13,920 nucleotides of DNA from Candidatus Aenigmatarchaeota archaeon. Lineage in GTDB: Archaea > Aenigmatarchaeota > Aenigmatarchaeia > GW2011-AR5. The translations under genes were made by a program, and so were the position numbers. Positions 6,618-11,131 of the stretch are shown here, in pieces. Location of the stretch: positions 1 to 13,920 of the forward strand of contig JAGVVX010000026.1 in the NCBI GenBank assembly GCA_018304565.1. The letters are read 5' to 3'. The notes beneath the pieces are model-generated. The model was given only the letters and a program-made list of their open reading frames with translations, was not told the origin of the DNA and ran no database searches. The first letter of the stretch is position 1. Each line of letters begins with the position of its first letter.

Positions 6618-7457
6618 TTATTCAAAGATATTGTTGCTTCTTATTGCACTGTAGCTTACTGCAGTAGCCAAAGAAATATATGTTATAAGCTTGAATATGT
6701 TTTCGACACTGCCCGAATTGTGGTTAACAAGAGACAGGAGTTTCTTGCTTACTGGCTTCTTTGGCCAGCTGTAGTTATTTTCTATATAATCAACGATCTG
6801 GTCGTAAGAAGCCTTCAGCCGCAGCAAGCTCCATTCGCGTATCACGCTTATCGGTATATATTTGGATGTTGCAATGCCGGCCTTTCCTTTCTTTAATGCA
6901 TCCACGATGCCATCAACATCATCTGCATCTATCTGGTTCAGGCCGCAACCCATCATGTCAAGCATGTGCGCGTCGCTGCCAGCCACTCCCGGGATTTCAT
7001 TCTTCTGGGCGAATTTCCTTCCTTTTATGTTCGCTATCCTGTCAAGATTAAGGCAGTTGAATATTTCCATTGCATCGCAGAAGCGCGCGCCTTCCTTGAT
7101 GCCGTCATCGTTTATGTCAAATGGGTGGGCTGCAATTGCAATTGCCCCCTGTGAATGTATCTGGTCAATCGTCTCCCGCACATCCATATGGGGCTTTATC
7201 CATTCGCTGATGCCGATAGCGAGCACATGGCCTTCACTTTTATCAACTTCCTCAGAAGGTATGTGAAGAACCCCGTATTTCTTTGCTGATGCACCAACAA
7301 CTTTATGCGCTTTGAAAACGTCGTGGTCTGTTATAGCTACTGCCCCTATTCCAAGACGCTTTGCGTGTTTCATTATCTCGGCAGGAGAGTTTATCCCCTC
7401 TACCTTTACCTTTATCCTCTCGGAATAGTTCGAATGGCAATGAAGCTCAACAAGCAT
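6618..7457 (-). CDS. PHP-domain metal-dependent phosphoesterase
   Basis: 279 residues from ATG 7457. PHP-domain motifs appear in order: HCHS (6-9; metal ligands H6 and H8), TDHD (43-46), an acidic ligand at SEE (68-70), H77, HPFD (111-114), a likely E131 and SDAH (161-164). The domain fold ends near residue 200. The C-terminal 75 residues (IREWSLLRLKASYDQIVDYI, PVSKKLLSLVNHNSG, a short hydrophobic end) are less familiar. PHP proteins hydrolyse phosphoesters using two or three divalent metals; substrates range from histidinol phosphate to nucleotides and RNA ends, and nothing here selects one. A TTG at 7466 in the same frame is a less likely start. The gene lies between a TGS GTPase and a membrane protein on the same strand. 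Confidence 0.85.
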   Translation of the reverse strand: MLVELHCHSNYSERIKVKVEGINSPAEIMKHAKRLGIGAVAITDHDVFKAHKVVGASAKKYGVLHIPSEEVDKSEGHVLAIGISEWIKPHMDVRETIDQIHSQGAIAIAAHPFDINDDGIKEGARFCDAMEIFNCLNLDRIANIKGRKFAQKNEIPGVAGSDAHMLDMMGCGLNQIDADDVDGIVDALKKGKAGIATSKYIPISVIREWSLLRLKASYDQIVDYIENNYSWPKKPVSKKLLSLVNHNSGSVENIFKLITYISLATAVSYSAIRSNNIFE

Positions 7458-7464
7458 TTTTACC

Positions 7465-7474
7465 AAGTTAACTT
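7465..7474. repeat. Perfect 10-bp palindrome before the PHP gene
   Basis: AAGTTAACTT lies 8 bp upstream of the PHP ATG, between the start codon and a TATA-like box (TATTAAAA on the minus strand, 7486-7493). Its position over the predicted transcription start would suit a repressor operator, but such AT-rich palindromes can arise by chance. Confidence 0.3.
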
Positions 7475-7485
7475 ATGTTTCCCTG

Positions 7486-7493
7486 TTTTAATA
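7486..7493 (-). promoter_or_regulatory. TATA-like promoter box of the PHP gene
   Basis: TATTAAAA on the minus strand is centred about 32 bp before ATG 7457. It gives the PHP gene a possible promoter of its own, despite only 67 bp from the preceding GTPase gene. Confidence 0.4.
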
Positions 7494-7524
7494 GATAGCA
7501 TGCCGTGTGAAGGGTGGTGAGGCA

Positions 7525-8334
7525 TCACTTTGTGAACAGCTCGACGATATCCCTTTCATGCAACCTGTATCTGAGGCCGGCTTTTATTTCCCTTGTCCTG
7601 TCGCTTTGCTTTCGCAATATTCGTGCAAAGCGGAAGTTCTTGAGAAAATCCTTGTGTATGCGCGCTGCGAAATCCCGTACCGTCGAGTTTTTCTTGAGTG
7701 CCATGGGAAAGATCTTTCCTGTTTCACGTTTTTTCGTGTAGACAAGCATAAGTTCCAGCGATTTCCATATCTTTTCCTTGACCTGCTCTATGCGTTCAAG
7801 CCTGGGGTTTATAAAAATATACTTCGTGCGCAGGAAATTCCTGTCCATCAGCTCTTCCAGTTTTTTAATATCCTCGCCTTTCGATACAAGCACTATCAGG
7901 TCACAGCTTCTTGCAATGCTCAGGTGCTCCGGTTCGAATGTTGACGGTATTTCTACTATCTGTATCTTTACGCCTTCGTAGTCCATCATGCCGACTTCAG
8001 GCTTTGTTGTTGTAAACGGCGTTTCTGATATCTTTGGCTTGGCATGCGTGAGCTTTGAAAGCAGCCAGGATTTGCCGGATTTAGTGTACCCTATCAGGCA
8101 GACTTGCGCCTCGCCTTCCTTGGCTATGCTGGTTTTTGTTCCGCCCTTCTTTTTCGTCTCTTTTTTCAGCTTTGCAAGCTTTGAGCGAAGCTGCGCGTGT
8201 GCGTTCTCGCTGCCGTGATGCCTTGGCAGAAGCCTTATCATTTCCTCAAGGGCAGCTATCTTCTCTTCCCTGCTTTTTGCGGATCGGAAGCGGTCTTCAG
8301 CCTTGAAGTATTCAACAGGCGCATTCACGGGCAT
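7525..8334 (-). CDS. Degenerate DRG/Obg-like GTPase with C-terminal TGS domain
   Basis: A 269-residue protein. The N-terminal helical region (KIAALEEMIRLLPRH, LRSKLAKLKKE) matches the start of the DRG family. The P-loop GYTKSGKS (82-89) and a G2-like TTT (108-110) are present. The G3 DxPG is replaced by EIPS (128-131), the Gly-rich switch II loop of DRG proteins is missing, and no NKxD G4 motif is seen; the expected place reads INPRLER. The C-terminal part (about 195-268, ending RLHERDIVELFTK) fits a TGS domain, usually linked to ribosome or RNA contacts. The protein is about 100 residues shorter than typical DRG. Nucleotide may bind but guanine specificity and hydrolysis are doubtful. The ATG at 8334 lies 27 bp below a TATA-like box. 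It is first in a minus-strand cluster with the PHP and membrane-protein genes. Confidence 0.8.
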   Translation of the reverse strand: MPVNAPVEYFKAEDRFRSAKSREEKIAALEEMIRLLPRHHGSENAHAQLRSKLAKLKKETKKKGGTKTSIAKEGEAQVCLIGYTKSGKSWLLSKLTHAKPKISETPFTTTKPEVGMMDYEGVKIQIVEIPSTFEPEHLSIARSCDLIVLVSKGEDIKKLEELMDRNFLRTKYIFINPRLERIEQVKEKIWKSLELMLVYTKKRETGKIFPMALKKNSTVRDFAARIHKDFLKNFRFARILRKQSDRTREIKAGLRYRLHERDIVELFTK

Positions 8335-8357
8335 ACTATTTCTAATATTTACTCCCG

Positions 8358-8365
8358 TATAAAAA
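8358..8365 (-). promoter_or_regulatory. TATA-like promoter box of the TGS GTPase gene
   Basis: TTTTTATA on the minus strand is centred 27-28 bp before the ATG at 8334, giving a near-leaderless transcript. It is the likely main promoter of the GTPase-PHP-membrane protein cluster. Confidence 0.5.
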
Positions 8366-8403
8366 CATTCCAGTGCCAGAAAATCCCGTCCTGCCGAAAC
8401 ATT

Positions 8404-8411
8404 CTTAAACT
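8404..8411 (+). promoter_or_regulatory. TATA-like promoter box of the response regulator gene
   Basis: CTTAAACT lies about 45 bp before the ATG at 8452, so transcription should begin near 8433 with a leader of about 20 nt. That leader contains a clear AGGAG ribosome-binding site (8441-8445), 6 nt before the ATG. Confidence 0.45.
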
Positions 8412-8451
8412 TATTCGTTACTACATAATAGTTACAGAGTAGGAGATTGTT

Positions 8452-8880
8452 ATGCCGAAAAGGGTTGTTATAGTGGACGATGAGCCTGAAGTGGCTGGTT
8501 TACTAAAAGAACTTGCAGAATCAGAAGGCTTTGAAGCTTATACCGCCGCCAACGGCGAGGAAGGCCTTGCCGCCGTAGAAAGATATGGCCCAGACGGCGT
8601 TTTCACTGACTTCAACATGCCAGTACTTGACGGTCTTGGGATGGCAAAGAGATTAAGAGAGCTAGGTTATCGCAAACCTGTTTTCATGATGACAAGCGAT
8701 GCTCAGAGAGATCCTGAAGGAAGGATTTATTTCACTGGCAGTCTCTTGGATAAATTGGGACAATACGGAATTGGAGAAGCAGATATTCCGACTTATGTTA
8801 ATGGTTTTTTCCCAAAACCTTTAGATCTTCAGGAAATTCGCGCTGCTTTAGCTTCTATCCCTGCAACCCCAGAACAATAA
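8452..8880 (+). CDS. Stand-alone response regulator receiver domain with an insertion
   Basis: A 142-residue single-domain protein of the CheY/REC type. Acidic pocket D9-D10 (VIVDDE), phospho-acceptor D53 (FTDFNMP), the conserved T81 (MMTSD) and K122 (FFPKPL) are all present, so phosphorylation is expected. No output domain or histidine kinase gene is nearby. T81 to K122 is 41 residues, against about 22 in a usual CheY, so some 19 residues are inserted between beta-4 and beta-5 (QRDPEGRIYFTGSLLDKLG, then GEADIPTYVNG). This region is the usual partner-binding face. The gene has the best Shine-Dalgarno site in the window, and its last 26 bases overlap the end of the convergent methyltransferase gene. 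Stand-alone receivers in small archaeal genomes are uncommon, so transfer is possible but not shown. Confidence 0.9.
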   Translation: MPKRVVIVDDEPEVAGLLKELAESEGFEAYTAANGEEGLAAVERYGPDGVFTDFNMPVLDGLGMAKRLRELGYRKPVFMMTSDAQRDPEGRIYFTGSLLDKLGQYGIGEADIPTYVNGFFPKPLDLQEIRAALASIPATPEQ

Positions 8881-9433
8881 GCTCTTCCCAGTCTATTTTC
8901 TCTCTGGCGAGAACCTCTGTCGTGAAGCCGCAGCTTTTGGCAAAATCAATGACTTCTTTCTCGCCTGTTAGTGATGAGATCAAAAGAAGAACCTTTCCGT
9001 TTACAGTTAGATGGTCTTTTGCGCCTTCCAGAAATCTCCCTATAACAGCCCTGCCCGTCTTGCCGCCGTCATAGCTTTCGTGTGCGTATTTATCATCGAC
9101 AGGCAGATAGGGCGGGTTGAATACTATCAGGTCGAATTTACCATCAATCTTCCCGAAAAGGTCAGAATCCAATGCTTCTACATTCACATCATTTTTTGAA
9201 GAATTCCTGGTTGCAGACGCAACTGCATCCTTGTTAATGTCGGCACTTGTGACAACAGCGCCTTCCTTTGCCATCAGGATAGAAAGGAAACCAGAGCCGC
9301 AGCCTATTTCAAGGCACTTCTTGCCTTTACACTCCAATTTTTCCAGCGATTTTGCAAGAAGCAGGGAATCTTCTTGCGGGTAGTACATATTTTCAGGCAC
9401 TTCAAGCCCTATATCACCATAATAAAACATCAT
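8855..9433 (-). CDS. HemK2/Mtq2-like class I methyltransferase (predicted release-factor glutamine methylase)
   Basis: A 192-residue Rossmann methyltransferase. It shows the family N-terminal YYPQEDS (17-23), SAM motif I LEIGCGSG (41-48), an acidic ribose-binding D65 (SADIN) and the substrate-amide motif NPPY (106-109). NPPY marks N-methylation of glutamine, asparagine or adenine. The size and the lack of an N-terminal helical domain match archaeal HemK-related proteins, which with a Trm112-like partner methylate the GGQ glutamine of aRF1. That assignment is by family; no Trm112 is in the window. The start is ATG ATG at 9433-9428, with a TATA-like box 25 bp upstream. It overlaps the response regulator gene by 26 bp and diverges from gltX. 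Confidence 0.87.
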   Translation of the reverse strand: MMFYYGDIGLEVPENMYYPQEDSLLLAKSLEKLECKGKKCLEIGCGSGFLSILMAKEGAVVTSADINKDAVASATRNSSKNDVNVEALDSDLFGKIDGKFDLIVFNPPYLPVDDKYAHESYDGGKTGRAVIGRFLEGAKDHLTVNGKVLLLISSLTGEKEVIDFAKSCGFTTEVLAREKIDWEELIVLGLQG

Positions 9434-9453
9434 TATGCTGCTTGAGATTCAAA

Positions 9454-9464
9454 CCTTTAAGAAA
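9454..9464. promoter_or_regulatory. Shared TATA-like element of the divergent methyltransferase/gltX pair
   Basis: The divergent intergenic region is only 54 bp. It contains one AT-rich element, CTTTAAG (9455-9461), palindromic about 9458. On the minus strand it lies 25 bp before the methyltransferase ATG, an ideal leaderless distance. On the plus strand TTTAAGAAA lies about 30 bp before the gltX ATG. No second convincing box is seen, so one element may serve both directions. Confidence 0.45.
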
Positions 9465-9487
9465 TAACACGGTAATGATTATAATCA

Positions 9488-11131
9488 ATGACAAATTCTG
9501 AAGCAGATTTGATTAGAAAATACGTGCTGATAAACGCCACGGAGCACGCCGGCCAAGCCCAAACAAAGAGCGTTTTAGGCAAACTGCTAGCTGACCAGCC
9601 TGACCTGCGGGCACGCGCGTTGGAACTGCGCCCGATGATTGAAGATACAGTTGAAGACGTGAACAGGCTTGGGCTTGCCATGCAAAAATCAGAACTGGAC
9701 AAGCTTGGCGGTTACCAGCCGATAAAGCATCAGGAAAGAAAGGGCCTGCCGGAAATGGAAAGAGGCGACAAATTTGTTGTCAGATTCGCTCCGAACCCAG
9801 ACGGTGCATTGCATCTAGGCAATGCACGACCTGCGGTATTATGCGACGAGTATGCAAAAAAATACAAGGGAAAGCTGATATTGCGATTTGATGATACAGA
9901 CCCGAAAGTAAAGGTGCCGGAAAAGAAATTCTATAAATGGATAAAAGATGACCTGAAATGGCTGGGTGTAAAATGGCACGGAGAATATGTAGCCAGCAAA
10001 CGCCTGAATATTTATTACAAGTATGCAGAGGCTATGATAAAATCTTCTTCTGCTTATGTCTGCACATGCGGCGATGAATGGAAAGTTTTGCGCGACAAGT
10101 CAAAGGCCTGCCCCTGCAGATCGTTGGATAGCAGAAACCAGCTTCGCAGATGGAAAAGGATGTCCAAGGGATTCAAAGAAGGCGAAGCGGTTCTTCGCAT
10201 CAAGACAGACTTGGAAGCCAAGAATCCTGCTGTTCGCGACTGGCCTGCTTTCAGGATAGTCGATGCGCCCAGACATCCGCTGGTCAAAAAGAAACTGTGG
10301 CCTCTATACAATTTTGCTTCGGCAATAGACGATCATCTCCTTGGAGTGACCCATATTTTCCGCGGGCAGGAGCATTCAACAAACGAAGTAAAACAGAGAT
10401 TTCTTTACCAGCATCTTAGATGGGAATATCCACAAGTCATCACGCTCGGCAGATTCTCCTTATCAGGCATGGTACTCAGCAAAAGCCAGATAAGAGAAGG
10501 CATAGAAAAACATATTTACAATGACTGGGATGATCTGCGGCTTGGAACGCTCAGGTCATTGAACAGGCGGGGCTTCCAACCAGAAGCATTGCGCCAGATA
10601 ATAATCGAGATTGGACCGAAACCCAGCGATTTAACTGTATCAATGGAAAATCTGGCTGCATACAACAGGAAGCTGATAGACAAGACAGCAAACCGTTATT
10701 TCTTCATATCCGACCCTAAAAGAATTGAAGTGAAAGGCTTGAAACTCAAGCAGATAAAGATCCCCTTGCATCCCGAAGCAAAAAGAGGCTTCCGTTCTAT
10801 CTCTATCGGGAAGACGTTCTACATAGACACAAAGGACTTTGAAAACTGCAAGGGACTTGAAGTGCGGTTGAAGGATCTTTGCAATGTAAAGCTCGGAGAG
10901 AAATCAGAGTTTACAGGCTTTGAAGTCAAGCCGACGCCAAAAATACAGTGGGTGTCTGAGAAACATCTTCAGGTAAAAGTAATAACGCCTGAGATTGAAA
11001 TTAAAGGCTACGGAGAAACAGGCATTGCAAAGGAAAAGCCGGGATCAATACTGCAGTTTGAAAGATTCGGTTTTGTAAAGATAGAGAAATCAGGCGGCAA
11101 TATAGTGACAGCCATCTGGTCTCATGAATGA
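9488..11131 (+). CDS. gltX: Glutamyl-tRNA synthetase, archaeal type
   Basis: A 547-residue class I aminoacyl-tRNA synthetase that charges tRNA-Glu (and tRNA-Gln where a Glu-tRNA-Gln amidotransferase is used). Residues 1-95 are the helical N-terminal extension of archaeal and eukaryotic GluRS. The HIGH-type motif is PNPDGALHLGNAR (102-114). A cysteine cluster CTC...CPC (192-210) is the putative zinc site of archaeal enzymes. The KMSKS counterpart is VLSKS (329-333). The C-terminal 150 residues form the beta-barrel anticodon-binding part typical of the archaeal/GlnRS-like branch rather than the bacterial helical one. Length is normal (about 550). The ATG follows a TATA-like element by 30 bp. 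Its last 10 bases overlap the end of the convergent surface protein gene. Confidence 0.95.
   Translation: MTNSEADLIRKYVLINATEHAGQAQTKSVLGKLLADQPDLRARALELRPMIEDTVEDVNRLGLAMQKSELDKLGGYQPIKHQERKGLPEMERGDKFVVRFAPNPDGALHLGNARPAVLCDEYAKKYKGKLILRFDDTDPKVKVPEKKFYKWIKDDLKWLGVKWHGEYVASKRLNIYYKYAEAMIKSSSAYVCTCGDEWKVLRDKSKACPCRSLDSRNQLRRWKRMSKGFKEGEAVLRIKTDLEAKNPAVRDWPAFRIVDAPRHPLVKKKLWPLYNFASAIDDHLLGVTHIFRGQEHSTNEVKQRFLYQHLRWEYPQVITLGRFSLSGMVLSKSQIREGIEKHIYNDWDDLRLGTLRSLNRRGFQPEALRQIIIEIGPKPSDLTVSMENLAAYNRKLIDKTANRYFFISDPKRIEVKGLKLKQIKIPLHPEAKRGFRSISIGKTFYIDTKDFENCKGLEVRLKDLCNVKLGEKSEFTGFEVKPTPKIQWVSEKHLQVKVITPEIEIKGYGETGIAKEKPGSILQFERFGFVKIEKSGGNIVTAIWSHE

Noticed and set aside
7507..7944. Plus-strand open frame of 145 codons
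   Set aside because: It is opposite the TGS GTPase gene, whose P-loop and TGS motifs are clear. It is a shadow frame.
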